Assembly: GCA_963819845.1 (NCBI GenBank)
Contig: CAWFXQ010000012.1
Coordinates: 186,001 to 250,000 of the forward strand
Reading direction: 5' to 3'
DNA length: 64,000 bases
Source of the DNA: DATAGF01 sp963819845
Lineage (GTDB): Bacteria > Actinomycetota > Thermoleophilia > Miltoncostaeales > Miltoncostaeaceae
Shown: piece after piece, positions 16,967 through 28,513 of the stretch
How the letters are laid out: the number at the start of each line of letters is the position of its first letter
How positions within the stretch are numbered: the first letter of the stretch is position 1
Made by a program: the position numbers and the translations under genes
The notes under the pieces: model-generated
Told to the model about the DNA's origin: nothing
Database searches by the model: none
The model's input: the letters and a program-made list of their open reading frames with translations, nothing else

Positions 16967-17932
16967 ATGACCCGCTACATCATCCGGCGATTGATCTACG
17001 TCGTGCTCGTGGTCCTCGCGGTCACGCTGCTGGCGTACGCGATCTTCTTCCTGCTGCCCTCGACCGACCCGGCGGTGGCGTTCGCCGGGCGCAACCCGAG
17101 CCCCGAGCTGATCGCCGAGGTGGAGCAGCAACTCGGGCTCGACAAGCCCGTCCCGGTGCAGTACGCGCTCTACGTCAAGCGCCTGTTCCTCGGCGACGAG
17201 TACGGCTGGCCCGGCCTCGGGCTCTCCTACAACACCCGCTCGCCGGTGCGGGACGAGATCTTCGACCGGGCGTGGGTGACGATCCAGCTCGCGATCGGCG
17301 CGGCGATACTCTGGCTGATACTGGGGGTCTCGATCGGCGTGCTCTCGGCCCTCAAGCGCCGGACCGCCGTCGACCGCGCCGCGATGGGCTTCGCGCTGAT
17401 CGGGGTGTCGGCGCCGGTGTTCTGGCTCGGCCTGGTGTCGCTCTACATCTTCTGGGAGAAGCTCGGCTGGCTCCCGGGGACCGGCTACGTGCCGTTCACC
17501 GAGAGCCCGTCCGACTGGTTCCTGCACATGATCCTGCCGTGGTCCGTCCTCGCCCTGCTGTTCGCGGCGGTCTACGCCCGGGTGGTGCGGGGCAACATGC
17601 TCGACACCATGGGCGAGGACTACATCCGCACCGCGCGAGCGAAGGGGCTCCCGGAGCGAAGCGTGGTCGGGCGCCACGGGCTGCGACCCGGGCTCACGCC
17701 GGTCGTCACGCTGCTGGCCATCGACCTCGCGCTGCTCATCGGCAACACCGTGGTCACGGAGACGGTCTTCAACATGCCCGGCCTCGGCAACTACATCCTG
17801 ATCTCGACCGACTCGGGCGACCTGCCCGGGGTGCTCGCCGTGGTCGTGCTGGCCTCGTTCGCCGTCGCGTTCCTCGCGCTGGTCGCCGACATCGTCTACG
17901 CCTACCTCGACCCCCGCGTGCGCTACCGGTGA
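16967..17932 (+). CDS. peptide/nickel ABC transporter permease, DppB/OppB type
   Basis: The 321-residue permease is intact. It starts RYIIRRLIYVVLVVLAVTLLAYAIFFLLP, has NPSPELIAEVEQQLGLDKPVPVQY in the periplasmic loop, and the EAA segment MGEDYIRTARAKGLPERSVVGRHGLRP. Six helices. Partner of the OppC-type permease. The binding-protein gene lies between the two permease genes, which is a less common order. Confidence 0.9.
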   Translation: MTRYIIRRLIYVVLVVLAVTLLAYAIFFLLPSTDPAVAFAGRNPSPELIAEVEQQLGLDKPVPVQYALYVKRLFLGDEYGWPGLGLSYNTRSPVRDEIFDRAWVTIQLAIGAAILWLILGVSIGVLSALKRRTAVDRAAMGFALIGVSAPVFWLGLVSLYIFWEKLGWLPGTGYVPFTESPSDWFLHMILPWSVLALLFAAVYARVVRGNMLDTMGEDYIRTARAKGLPERSVVGRHGLRPGLTPVVTLLAIDLALLIGNTVVTETVFNMPGLGNYILISTDSGDLPGVLAVVVLASFAVAFLALVADIVYAYLDPRVRYR

Positions 17933-17988
17933 GCGCGACACATCCTCCTCGCGCTCGCCGCCTCTCGGCGGGCGGCGGCGCTCGTCGG

Positions 17989-19014
17989 ATGACCCCGCCG
18001 CTGCTCGAGGTGCGCGACCTGCGCGTGCACTTCCCCACCCACGACGGGCTCGTGAAGGCGGTGGACGGGGTGACCTTCACGCTCCAGGAGGGCGAGACCC
18101 TCGGCGTGGTGGGCGAGTCGGGCTCGGGCAAGAGCGTGACCTTCATGACGGTGATGGGCCTCATCAACCGCAAGTCGGCGCGCGTGAGCGGCGAGGTGCT
18201 GTTCCGCGGGACCGACCTGCTGGCGGAGCCGGAGGCCCAGCTGCGCCGGATCCGCGGCGACGGCATCGGGATGGTCTTCCAGGACCCGATGACCTCGCTG
18301 CACCCGATGTTCCGGGTCGGCGAGCAGATCGCCGAGGGCGTGAGGGCCCACCGCAACGTCAGCGGCGCCGTGGCCGACCAGATGGCCGTGGACGCCCTGC
18401 GCAAGGTCGGCATCCCCTCGCCCGAGCGGCGCGCGCGCCAGTACCCGCACGAGTTCTCCGGCGGCATGCGCCAGCGGGCGATGATCGCGATGGCGCTGGT
18501 GCTCGACCCCGAGCTCCTGATCGCCGACGAGCCGACGACGGCCCTCGACGTGACCGTGCAGGCGCAGATCCTCGAGCTCATCGCCGAGATGAAGGAGCGC
18601 CTGGGGATCGGGGTGGTGCTCATCAGCCACAACATGAGCGTCATCGCCGACGTCGCCCAGAAGGTGATGATCATGTACGCCGGCCGGCCCGTGGAGATGG
18701 GCACCCGCGACGAGATCTTCCGGGCGCCGCACCACCCCTACGCCTGGGGGCTGCTCGAGTCGATCCCGCGCCCGGACGTCCGCGTGGAGCGGCTGGTGCC
18801 GATCGAGGGCTCCCCGCCCTCGCTCATCCACCTGCCGCCCGGCTGCGCGTTCCACCCGCGCTGCCCCCACCGCTTCGAGCCGTGCGACCGTCAGGATCCG
18901 CCGCTGGTCGACCCGGACGGCTCCGGGCACCGCGACGCGTGCCTGCTGGCGCTCGAGGACAAGCGCCGGCTGTGGGCCGAGCGCCAGCGGCGGTTCCAGG
19001 ACGCGGCCGCGTGA
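17989..19014 (+). CDS. peptide ABC transporter ATPase, DppD/OppD type
   Basis: The 341-residue ATPase has Walker A GESGSGKS, Q-loop VFQDPMTSLHP, signature EFSGGMRQR, Walker B LLIADEPTTALD and switch His in LISHN. The C-terminal extension PPGCAFHPRCPHRFEPC carries the cysteines of the Opp-type oligopeptide domain. ATG 17989 is preferred; a GTG at 17931 overlapping the permease stop would add 19 residues. The end overlaps the next ATPase start by 4 bases. Confidence 0.9.
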   Translation: MTPPLLEVRDLRVHFPTHDGLVKAVDGVTFTLQEGETLGVVGESGSGKSVTFMTVMGLINRKSARVSGEVLFRGTDLLAEPEAQLRRIRGDGIGMVFQDPMTSLHPMFRVGEQIAEGVRAHRNVSGAVADQMAVDALRKVGIPSPERRARQYPHEFSGGMRQRAMIAMALVLDPELLIADEPTTALDVTVQAQILELIAEMKERLGIGVVLISHNMSVIADVAQKVMIMYAGRPVEMGTRDEIFRAPHHPYAWGLLESIPRPDVRVERLVPIEGSPPSLIHLPPGCAFHPRCPHRFEPCDRQDPPLVDPDGSGHRDACLLALEDKRRLWAERQRRFQDAAA

Positions 19015-20092
19015 CCACCTCGGCGCAGCCCGCGCCGCAGGGGCCCGCCCCCGTGCCCGGCCCGCCCCCGCTCGTCGAGGTCGAGGGGCTCACCAAGAGC
19101 TTCCCGATCACCCAGGGGATCATCTTCCAGACGCCAGATCGGCGCCGTTCAGGCCGTCGTCGACGTGACGCTGCACATCGGGCGCGGCGAGACGCTCGGG
19201 CTGGTGGGCGAGTCGGGGTGCGGCAAGTCGACGACGGCGCGCCTCATCACCCGGCTGCTGGAGCCCACCGCGGGCACGGTGCGGCTCGAGGGCCGCGACA
19301 TCACCCACCTCGGCCGCTCCGAGCTGCGCCCGCTGCGGCGCGAGATGCAGATGGTCTTCCAGGACCCGTACGGGGCGCTCAACCCGCGCCACACCGTCGG
19401 CCAGATCATCGCGGCGCCCTTCCAGCATCCACAACGTGCCCGGCGACCGGCGGGCGATGGTCCAGGAGCTGATGGCCCGCGTCGGCCTCAACCCCGAGCA
19501 CTACAACCGCTACCCGCACGAGTTCTCGGGGGGGCAGCGCCAGCGCATCGGCGTGGCCCGCGCGCTCGCGCTCAACCCGCGCCTGATCGTGGCCGACGAG
19601 CCGGTGTCGGCGCTCGACGTCTCCATCCAGGCGCAGATCCTCAACCTGCTCAAGGACCTCCAGGACGAGGGCGACCTGACGTACCTGTTCATCTCGCACG
19701 ACCTCGGGGTGGTGCGGCACGTCTCGGACCGGATCGCCGTGATGTACCTCGGCCACCTGGTCGAGGTCGCCGGCGCCGACCGGCTCTACGACGACCCGCG
19801 GCACCCCTACACCGCGGCGCTGCTCTCGGCCGTGCCCAAGGGCCACGAGGGCGCCGCCCGCAACCGCATCGTCCTGACCGGCGACGTCCCGTCGCCGGCC
19901 GACCCGCCTCCCGGGTGCCCCTTCCACCCCCGGTGCCCGAAGGCGCGGATGGTCGCCGGGTCGGGCGACGAGGTGCCCGAGAACTGCCGCTCCGAGATGC
20001 CGCCGCTCGAGGAGGTCGCGCCGGGGCACACGGTGGCCTGCTGGTACCCCCTCTCGCCGGGCGAGCGCCTCCAGGAGGCCGCGCACGCCTGA
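19011..20092 (+). CDS. peptide ABC transporter ATPase, DppF/OppF type, frame interrupted
   Basis: The second ATPase has about 359 residues after repair. It begins LVEVEGLTKSFPITQGIIF, has Walker A GESGCGKST, Q-loop VFQDPYGALNPRH, signature EFSGGQRQRIG, Walker B LIVADEPVSALD, and FISHDLGVVRH. The PPGCPFHPRCP C-terminal motif matches OppF/DppF. Frame changes near 19132 and 19425 each remove with one base. The heterodimer with the preceding ATPase would power the two permeases. Confidence 0.85.
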
Positions 20093-20129
20093 TTCTGGCT
20101 GAGCGCGAGGGGCGGCCCGGGGCGGTGGC

Positions 20130-20135
20130 TATGCT
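20130..20135 (+). promoter_or_regulatory. -10 hexamer TATGCT, six bases before ATG 20142
   Basis: TATGCT is separated by CGCCGC from the ATG of pgsA, with no Shine-Dalgarno sequence, so the transcript is likely leaderless. It follows the end of the transporter operon by 37 bases and marks a new transcription unit. Confidence 0.5.
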
Positions 20136-20141
20136 CGCCGC

Positions 20142-20723
20142 ATGAGGTCGGGGCTGATGAACGCGCCGCTCTGGTTCACGTCGGTCCGGATCGTCGCGAT
20201 CCCCCCGCTGATGGTGCTGCTGCTGGTCGACGGCATCCCCGGGGCGCGCTGGTGGGCCTTCGCGGTCTTCGCCGTGGCGTGCGCGACCGACTCGATCGAC
20301 GGGTGGCTGGCGCGCTCGCGCGGCGAGGTCACGGTGGCCGGAGCGTTCCTCGACCCGCTGGCCGACAAGCTCCTGATCAGCGCCGTGCTCGTGTCGCTCG
20401 TGGAGACGGGCGAGGTCGCCGCCTGGGTGGCGATGGTCATCATCGCCCGCGAGTTCGCCGTCACCGGGCTGCGGCTGGTCGCCGCGGCCCAGGACGTCAT
20501 CATCTCGGCGGGGCGCTTCGGCAAGGCGAAGGCGCTGAGCCAGAACGTCGCCCTCGGGCGCGATCATCCTGCCCGGCTTCCCCGGCCGGGGTCGGCGGAC
20601 ATACTGCTCGGCATCGCGCTGGTCCTGACCGTGCTGAGCGGCGTCCACTACTTCCTGATCGCCCGCTGGCGGCTCTTCTCCGGCAAGGCGACGGTCAGCG
20701 CCGACGCGCTGGAGGAGCCGTGA
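20142..20723 (+). CDS. pgsA: CDP-diacylglycerol-glycerol-3-phosphate 3-phosphatidyltransferase
   Basis: This membrane enzyme of about 193 residues makes phosphatidylglycerol phosphate from CDP-diacylglycerol and glycerol-3-phosphate. The CDP-alcohol phosphotransferase motif is complete: DSIDGWLAR, then G in GAFLDPLADK (D-x2-D-G-x2-A-R...G-x3-D-x3-D). The REFAVTGLR segment is PgsA-type. Two compensating frame changes (near 20557 and 20595) garble about 13 residues that otherwise read AIILPGFPG. The end overlaps plsY by 4 bases. Confidence 0.85.
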   Translation: MRSGLMNAPLWFTSVRIVAIPPLMVLLLVDGIPGARWWAFAVFAVACATDSIDGWLARSRGEVTVAGAFLDPLADKLLISAVLVSLVETGEVAAWVAMVIIAREFAVTGLRLVAAAQDVIISAGRFGKAKALSQNVALGRDHPARLPRPGSADILLGIALVLTVLSGVHYFLIARWRLFSGKATVSADALEEP

Positions 20724-21413
20724 CCCAGGCGCTGGTCGTGGCGCTGGCCTACCTGCTCGGCTCGATCCCGTTCGCGTTCCTCGCCGGGCGGGCCCGCGGG
20801 GTGGACCTCCGCACCGTCGGCAGCGGGAACCTCGGCGCGGCGAACGTGTTCCGCACGCTCGGGCCGCGAGATGGGCATCGCGGTGATGGCGGCCGACATC
20901 CTCAAGGGCGTCGTCGCGGTCGTGATCGCCCGGCTCCTCACGGACGACCCCTGGCCGGCCGTCGCCGCCGCGGCCGCCATGGCGGGCCACGTCTTCCCGG
21001 TGTGGCTGCGCTTCAAGGGCGGCAAGGGCGTCGCGGTGGCCGGCGGCGCGGTCATCGCGCCTGATGCCGCTCGCGGCGATCATCCTGCTTCGCCGATCTG
21101 GGTCGTCGTCGTCGCGACTCACCCGCTACACGTCGCTGGCCGCGATCGTCGGCGCCGCCGGCCTCCGACGCCGCTCGCCTGGGCGCTCGGGTACCCGGAC
21201 TCCACCATCGTCTTCGCCGCCCTCGCCGCCGCCGCGGTGCTGTTCCTGCACCGCGGCAACACGCGCCGCCTGCTGCGCGGCGAGGAGAACCGCATCGCGC
21301 TCGGGCGCGCGCGCGCCCGCCGGCGCGGGCACATCCTCCCCCGGACGCGGCTGAGGGCTCCCCCGCCCGCGCCGTCGCGGCGGCGTTTCGGGGCGGTTTT
21401 AGGAGGCTTTTGA
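20720..21413 (+). CDS. plsY: glycerol-3-phosphate acyltransferase PlsY, frame interrupted
   Basis: This integral-membrane acyltransferase uses acyl-phosphate to acylate glycerol-3-phosphate in the first step of phospholipid synthesis. Visible motifs are YLLGSIPFAFLAGR, DLRTVGSGNLGAANVFRTLG, GHVFPVWLRFKGGKGVAVAGG, and the end RRLLRGEENRI. Frame changes occur near 20869 (removal of one A restores RMGIAVMAADILKG), 21060, 21095, 21120 and 21165, the densest cluster in the window. The GTG start overlaps pgsA. Residues after ENRI are probably out of frame. Confidence 0.8.
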
Positions 21414-21456
21414 CAGCCCCCCCGCGGCGGGTGGATATTCGTGTCGATCGACACGA
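21410..21456 (+). promoter_or_regulatory. glycerol-operon promoter with 18-bp palindromic operator
   Basis: The -35 is TTGACA (21410-21415), overlapping the plsY stop codon, and the -10 is GATATT (21434-21439) after 18 bases. The perfect palindrome TCGTGTCGATCGACACGA (21439-21456) overlaps the last base of the -10 and the likely start site, 64 bases before the glpF start. This is the geometry of a repressor-controlled promoter. The regulator gene is not in the window, so the family that binds is unknown. Confidence 0.65.
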
Positions 21457-21520
21457 TCTCCGCGGGGCCGGTGCCCACCTTCGCGCCCCGCCTTCCCGGA
21501 CCATCGCGAGAGGAGGTCGC

Positions 21521-22459
21521 GTGGCAACCGAGTCACCAGCCAGACCCGCGGGTGGGTTCGCGCGGATTCCATCGGGCCGAACGCCGCCTGGCGGCGGAGC
21601 GCCCTCGGCGACTACCTGTCGGAGTTCTTCGGGGTCTTCGTCCTCATCGCTTCGGCACCGGCGTGGTCGCGATGGACGTCGCCGGCCTGCCGCAGTCGGG
21701 CCGCGGCGACGGCACCATCTCCAACGCCGACTGGCTCCTCATCACCCTTGGATGGGGGATGGCGGTCACGTTCGCCATCTATGTCGCCGGCGGGATCACC
21801 GGCGCCCACATCAACCCGGCGGTCACGATCGCCTTCGCGACCTTCCGCGGCTTCCCGTGGTCGAAGGTGCCGGGCTACATCGTCGCCCAGATCCTCGGCG
21901 GCATCGCCGGGGCGGCCCTCGTCTACTGGGCCTACCACGACGCCATCAACGCGTTCGAGGCCGATGGCGGCGATCACCCGCGACGGGGGCGCGGGCAGCG
22001 TCGGGATATTCGTGACCGGCCCCGCGGCGTACATCGCCAACTACGGAGACGCGATACTCAGCGAGGCCATCGGCACGGCCTTCCTGCTCATCTTCGTCTT
22101 CGCCGTGGTCGACCTGATGAACCTGCCGCCGCGGGCCAACCTGGCGCCGCTGATCATCGGCCTCGCCGTCTTCGCCATCGGCATGTCGTTCGGCTCCAGC
22201 ACGGGCTACGCGATCAACCCCGCCCGCGACCTGGGCCCGCGGATCCTCGCGTGCGCTCGAGGGCTGGGGCGCGGCGGCCTTCCCCGGAGAGCAGGGCAAC
22301 CTCGACGCCTACTGGTTCGTGCCGATCGTCGGGCCCATCATCGGCGCGATCGTCGGGCGCATCCTCTACGAGTTCTTCATCTCCTACGTCCTCAGGTCGC
22401 GCCACAAGCCCGAGGCGAAGGGCCTCGAGGCCCGCGGCGAGACCGTGGAGGAGGACTAG
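21521..22459 (+). CDS. glpF: glycerol facilitator/aquaglyceroporin, frame interrupted
   Basis: This MIP-family channel of about 310 residues carries glycerol across the membrane by facilitated diffusion. Both half-helix motifs are present: GAHINPAVTIAF and YAINPARDLGPR. The Asp after the second NPAR is the mark of glycerol facilitators as opposed to water-only channels. The GTG at 21521 follows AGGAGG at 21511. Frame changes lie near 21585, 21650, 21965 and 22260; at the last, dropping one A restores ARGWGAAAFPG. First gene of the glycerol operon. Confidence 0.85.
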
Positions 22460-22461
22460 TG

Positions 22462-23464
22462 ATGAAGAAGCTGATCAACGCCACGGACGCCGTCGTCGCG
22501 GAGGCGTTGCGCGGCTTCGAGGCGGCCCACGCCGACATCGTGCGGGTCAACCACGACCCCGCCTACATCGTGCGCGCCGACGCCCCCGTGAAGGGGAAGG
22601 TCGGCGTGCTCTCCGGCGGCGGCTCGGGTCACGAGCCCATGCACGGCGGCTTCGTCGGCATGGGGATGCTGGACGCGGCGTGCCCGGGGGAGGTCTTCAC
22701 CTCCCCCACGCCCGACCAGATGTACGAGGCGACCAAGGCGGTGGACGGCGGCGCCGGCGTCCTCCACATCGTCAAGAACTACACCGGCGACGTGCTGAAC
22801 TTCGAGATGGCCGCCGAGCTCGCCCGCGCCGACGGGATCGAGGTCGAGGCCGTGGTCACCGACGACGACGTGGCGGTGCAGGACAGCCTCTACACCGCCG
22901 GCCGTCGCGGCGTCGGCATCACCGTCCTGGCCGAGAAGATCGTCGGGGGCGGCGGCCGAGGAGGGGCGCGGCCTCTCCGAGGTCGCCGAGGTCTGCCGGC
23001 GGGTCAACGCGCAGGGGCGCAGCATGGGCATGGCGCTGACCTCCTGCACGGTGCCCGCCGCGGGCAGCCCCACCTTCGAGCTCGGCGACGACGAGATGGA
23101 GATCGGGATCGGCATCCACGGCGAGCCGGGGCGGGAGCGCGTCGCGCTCGCGTCGGCCCGCGAGATCACCGCGATGCTGGCGACCCCGATCCTCGACGAC
23201 CTGCCCTTCGCGTCCGGCGACGAGGTCCTGGCCTTCGTCAACGGCATGGGCGGCACGCCGGTGCTGGAGCTGTACATCGTCTACAACGAGCTGATGGCGA
23301 TCCTCGGCGAGCGCGGCATCAGCGCGACCCGCAACCTGGTGGGGCCGTACATCACCTCGCTCGAGATGGCCGGCTGCTCGATCACGCTCCTCAAGCTGGA
23401 CGAGGAGATGACGCGCCTCTGGGACGCCCCGGTGAAGACCGCCGGGCTGCGCTGGGGCGCATGA
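22462..23464 (+). CDS. dhaK: dihydroxyacetone kinase, substrate-binding subunit DhaK, frame interrupted
   Basis: The subunit of about 333 residues binds dihydroxyacetone covalently through a His. N-terminal MKKLINATDAVVAEALRG and GGGSGHEPMHGGFVGMGMLDAA match DhaK. The hemiaminal His lies in GIGIHGEPGRE. One frame change near 22950 in a run of G (GTCGGGGGCGG) is cured by removing one G, restoring AEKIVGAAAEEGRGLSEVAE. ATG 22462 is just past the glpF stop; GTG 22459 is an alternative. It ends in a 4-base overlap with dhaL. Confidence 0.9.
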
Positions 23465-24129
23465 GCGAGGCTCCGGGCGCCTCGGGGGCCGGTGCGGCGA
23501 CGGCCCCCGAGGTCGGGGCCTGGGTGCGGGCCTTCGCGGCCGTCATCGCCGAGAACAAGGACCGGCTGACCAAGCTCGACCAGGCCATCGGCGACGCCGA
23601 CCACGGCATCAACATGGACCGCGGCATGCGGGCCGTCCTGGAGAAGCTCGACGGCGACGAGCCGGCCGACGTCGGCGCGCTGATGAAGAGCGTCGCGATG
23701 ACCCTGATCTCCAAGGTCGGCGGCGCCAGCGGCCCGTTGTACGGCACCTTCTTCCTGCAGTTCGGGACCGCGGCCGGCCCGGCCGCCGCGCTGTCGCCCG
23801 CGGAGTGGGCCGACTGCTTCGACGCGGCCGTCGCGGGCGTGCAGTCGCGCGGCAAGGCCGAGCCCGGCGACAAGACCATGCTCGACGCCCTCCTCCCGGC
23901 CGGCGCGGCCCTGCGGGCCGCGGTCGGCGAGGGCGCGGGCCTCGGGGCGGCGCTCGCCCGTGCGGCGGGCGCGGCCGACGAGGGGGTGGCCGCCACGATC
24001 CCGCTCGTGGCGCGGAAGGGCCGGGCCAGCTACCTCGGAGAGCGCAGCGCCGGGCACCAGGACCCCGGCGCCACCTCGAGCGCCCTCCTCGTCGGGTGCG
24101 CAGCGCGCACGTGGGCCGACGCCACCTGA
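23461..24129 (+). CDS. dhaL: dihydroxyacetone kinase, ADP-binding subunit DhaL
   Basis: The 222-residue subunit carries the ADP cofactor that takes phosphate from DhaM and gives it to dihydroxyacetone on DhaK. The Mg-binding Asp cluster is in LDQAIGDADHGINMDRG (about 38-54), with KVGGASGPLYGTFF and PGDKTMLDAL further on. Intact frame. The presence of DhaM in the same operon identifies this as the PEP-dependent rather than the ATP-dependent type. Confidence 0.92.
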   Translation: MSEAPGASGAGAATAPEVGAWVRAFAAVIAENKDRLTKLDQAIGDADHGINMDRGMRAVLEKLDGDEPADVGALMKSVAMTLISKVGGASGPLYGTFFLQFGTAAGPAAALSPAEWADCFDAAVAGVQSRGKAEPGDKTMLDALLPAGAALRAAVGEGAGLGAALARAAGAADEGVAATIPLVARKGRASYLGERSAGHQDPGATSSALLVGCAARTWADAT

Positions 24130-24151
24130 TTCGACCGGATAGGGGGAAGAC

Positions 24152-25660
<1,509 letters not shown>

Positions 25661-25664
<4 letters not shown>

Positions 25665-27258
25665 CGGATCACGACGCTCGAGTGTGACGTCCTCGTCATC
25701 GGCGGCGGCGCGACCGGCCTCGGGGTCGTTCGCGACGCCGCCATGCGGGGCTTCCGCGCGATCCTGGTCGAGCGCGTCGACCTGGGCCAGGGCACCACCG
25801 GCCGCTTCCACGGGCTGCTGCACTCGGGCGGGCGCTACGTGATCTCGGACCCGCAGTCGGCGACCGAGTGCGCCGAGGAGAACGCGACCGTCAAGCGCAT
25901 CGCCGCCGGGGCCGTCGAGGACACCGGCGGGCTGTTCGTCACCACCCCCGCCGACGACCCCGACTACGCCGACCGCTTCCTCGTCGCGCTGCGGCGCGAC
26001 CGGCGTGCCGGTGCAGGAGATCGCGCCGGCCGCCGCCCTCGACCGCGAGCCGCGGATCAACCCGGGCATCTCCCGCGCCTTCGAGGTGCAGGACGCCGCC
26101 GTGGACGCCTGGAAGCTCCTCTGGGGCAACGCGGCCTCGGCCCGCGAGTACGGCGCGAGGATCCTCACCTACCACTGGGTGACCGGCATCCTGCGCGACG
26201 GCGACCGCGTGGCCGGCGCCGTGGCGCGCGACGACCGCGGCGGCGAGGAGGTGCGGATCGAGGCCGGCTTCACCGTGAACGCGAGCGGCATCTGGGCCGG
26301 CGAGATCGCCGACATGGCCGCCTGCCCCGGGGTCACCGTGGTGCCGGGCAAGGGGATCATGATCGCGATGAACCACCGGCTGGTCTCGACGGTGGTCAAC
26401 CGCTGCGAGCACCCCGGGGACGGCGACATCCTGGTGCCGATCCGGACCGTCTGCGTCATCGGCACGACCGACTCGGCGGCCGACACCCCGGACGACCTGC
26501 ACATCCCCCGCGACGAGGTGCAGGAGATGCTCGACGCCGGCGAGATCCTCGTGCCGGGCTTCCGCGCAGGCGCGGGCGCTGCACGCCTGGTCGGGCTCGC
26601 GGCCGCTGTTCAAGGACGAGCGGGCCGGGTCGCAGGAGGGCGGCGGCGACACCCGCACATGAGCCGGGGGCTGGCGGTGGTCGATCACCTGGGCCGCGAC
26701 GGGGTCTCCGGCTTCCTCACGATCACCGGCGGCAAGCTCACCACCTACCGCCTGATGGCGGAGATCGTGGTCGACGCGATGTGCGCGCAGCTCGGCGAGC
26801 AGCGGCCCTGCCGCACGGCCGGCGAGGCGCTGCCCGGACACGAGGAGGGCCGCACCTACTGGCTCGGCGCGCGCCTCGCGGCCCGCGAGCGCGACATGGC
26901 GGAGGACCAGCTCATCTGCGAGTGCGAGCTGATCCCCCGGCGCACGGTCGCCGCGGCCGCCGAGGAGCGGCCGGGGATGAACCTCGACGACGTGCGGCGC
27001 ACGCTGCGGCTCGGCATGGGCCCGTGCCAGGGCGGCTTCTGCACCTACCGCGCGGCCGGCATCATGCACGGCCTCGGGGTCGCCGACGCCCAGCGCGCCG
27101 ACGAGCTGGTGCTGATGTTCCTGCAGCACCGCTGGCAGGGGCTGGAGCCCATCCTCTACGGGGACCAGGTGCGCCAGGCCGTCCTCGACGACTGGATCTT
27201 CCAGGGCATCCTCGACGTCGAGCACCTGCCCGCCGCGGTACCCGCGCGGCCCGTATGA
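25661..27258 (+). CDS. glpA: anaerobic glycerol-3-phosphate dehydrogenase subunit A, frame interrupted
   Basis: This catalytic FAD subunit of about 531 residues oxidises glycerol-3-phosphate to dihydroxyacetone phosphate. The FAD site is CDVLVIGGGATGLGVVRDAAMRG, followed by HGLLHSGGRY. The C-terminal BFD-like [2Fe-2S] domain has CECELIPRR and GMGPCQGGFCTYR. Frame changes lie near 25667 (just after ATGACG), 25999 (removing A gives RRAGVPVQEI), 26568 (removing A gives AARALHAW) and 26656. It overlaps glpK and glpB by 4 bases each. Confidence 0.9.
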
Positions 27259-28513
27259 CGCGCGCGGTGGTGGTGGGGGCGGGCCTCGCCGGCCTGGCCG
27301 CCGGCATCCGGCTCGCCCAGGGCGGGGCGTCGGTCACGGTGGTGGCAAAGGGCTCGGGCGGGCTGCACCTCTCCCCCGGCACCATCGACGTCCTCGGCTA
27401 CGCGCCGGACCGGGTCGACGAGCCGGCCGAGGCGATGCCCGCCTTCGTGGCCGACCGGCCCGGGCACCCCTACGCGCGGCTCGCGCCCGAGCCCCTCGGG
27501 CAGGCCCTGGAGTGGTTCCGCGGGCTGGTTCCCGAGCTGCGCTACGCCGGCGACGGGTCGGCCAACGCGCTCCTGCCCACCGCGGTGGGCGCGGCGCGGC
27601 CGACGGCCCTCGCGCCGGCGAGCGTGGCGGCCGGCGACCTGCGGGCGGGCGGCGCGCGCCTGGCCGCCGTCGGCCTTCGTCGCTGAAGGACTTCTACCCC
27701 GCCCTCCTCGCCGAGAACCTCCCGCGGGCCGACCTGCCGGACGGCGGGGTCGAGGCGCGCGCCCTCGAGGTCGGCTGGTCGGCCCGGCCCGGCCGGGCCG
27801 ACGTGGCCGGCCCCGTGCACGCGCGCGCGCTCGACGACCCGGCCGAGCGCCGGCGCCTGGCCGACGAGCTGCGGCCGCGCCTCGAGCCGGGCGAGACGGT
27901 GGCGATGCCGGCCGTGCTGGGCCTGGCCCGGGCGGGCGAGGCGTGGGACCACCTCCAGGAGCTCCTCGGCGCGACGGTCGTGGAGATCCCCACCGTGCCC
28001 CCGTGCGTGCCGGGGATGCGGCTGCAGCGGGAGCTCACCGGCGCGCTCCGCGCCGCCGGGGGGCGGCTGGTGCTGGGCGTGGAGGCCGTCGGCCTCGACG
28101 GCTCGGGGGGCCGGGCGAGCGCCGTGCGCGTGGCCCAGGCCGCCCGCGTCCGGGCCCTGCCGGCCGACGCGGTGGTGCTGGCGACCGGCGGCTTCGCCTC
28201 GGGCGGGATCGCGCTCGACTCGTTCGGGGCCCTGCGCGAGACCGTCGCCGGCCTGCCGGTGCGCGGCCCCGGCGCCGACGAGCCGCCGCTCAGCCCGCGC
28301 CACCTCGACCCCCAGCCGCTGATGCGCGCCGGCCTGGCCGTGGACGAGCGCATGCGCCCGGTCGCCGAGGACGGCGCCCGGGTCTGGGCCAACGTGCACG
28401 CCGCCGGCGCCCTGGTGGGCGGTGCCGAGCCATGGCGCGAGAAGTCGGGGGAGGGCATCTGCCTGGCCGGCGCCGTCGCCGCGGCATCTGCGATCCTTGA
28501 GGAGTCGACATGA
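27255..28513 (+). CDS. glpB: anaerobic glycerol-3-phosphate dehydrogenase subunit B, frame interrupted
   Basis: The subunit has about 419 residues. It begins RAVVVGAGLAGLAAGIRLAQGG and then GGLHLSPGTIDVLGY, both typical of GlpB, a flavoprotein that passes electrons between GlpA and GlpC. A frame change near 27687 joins ...AAVGLR to SLKDFYPALLAENLPRADLP. The C-terminal half contains VVLATGGFASGGIALDS and ANVHAAGALVGGAEP. It overlaps glpC by 4 bases. Confidence 0.9.
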
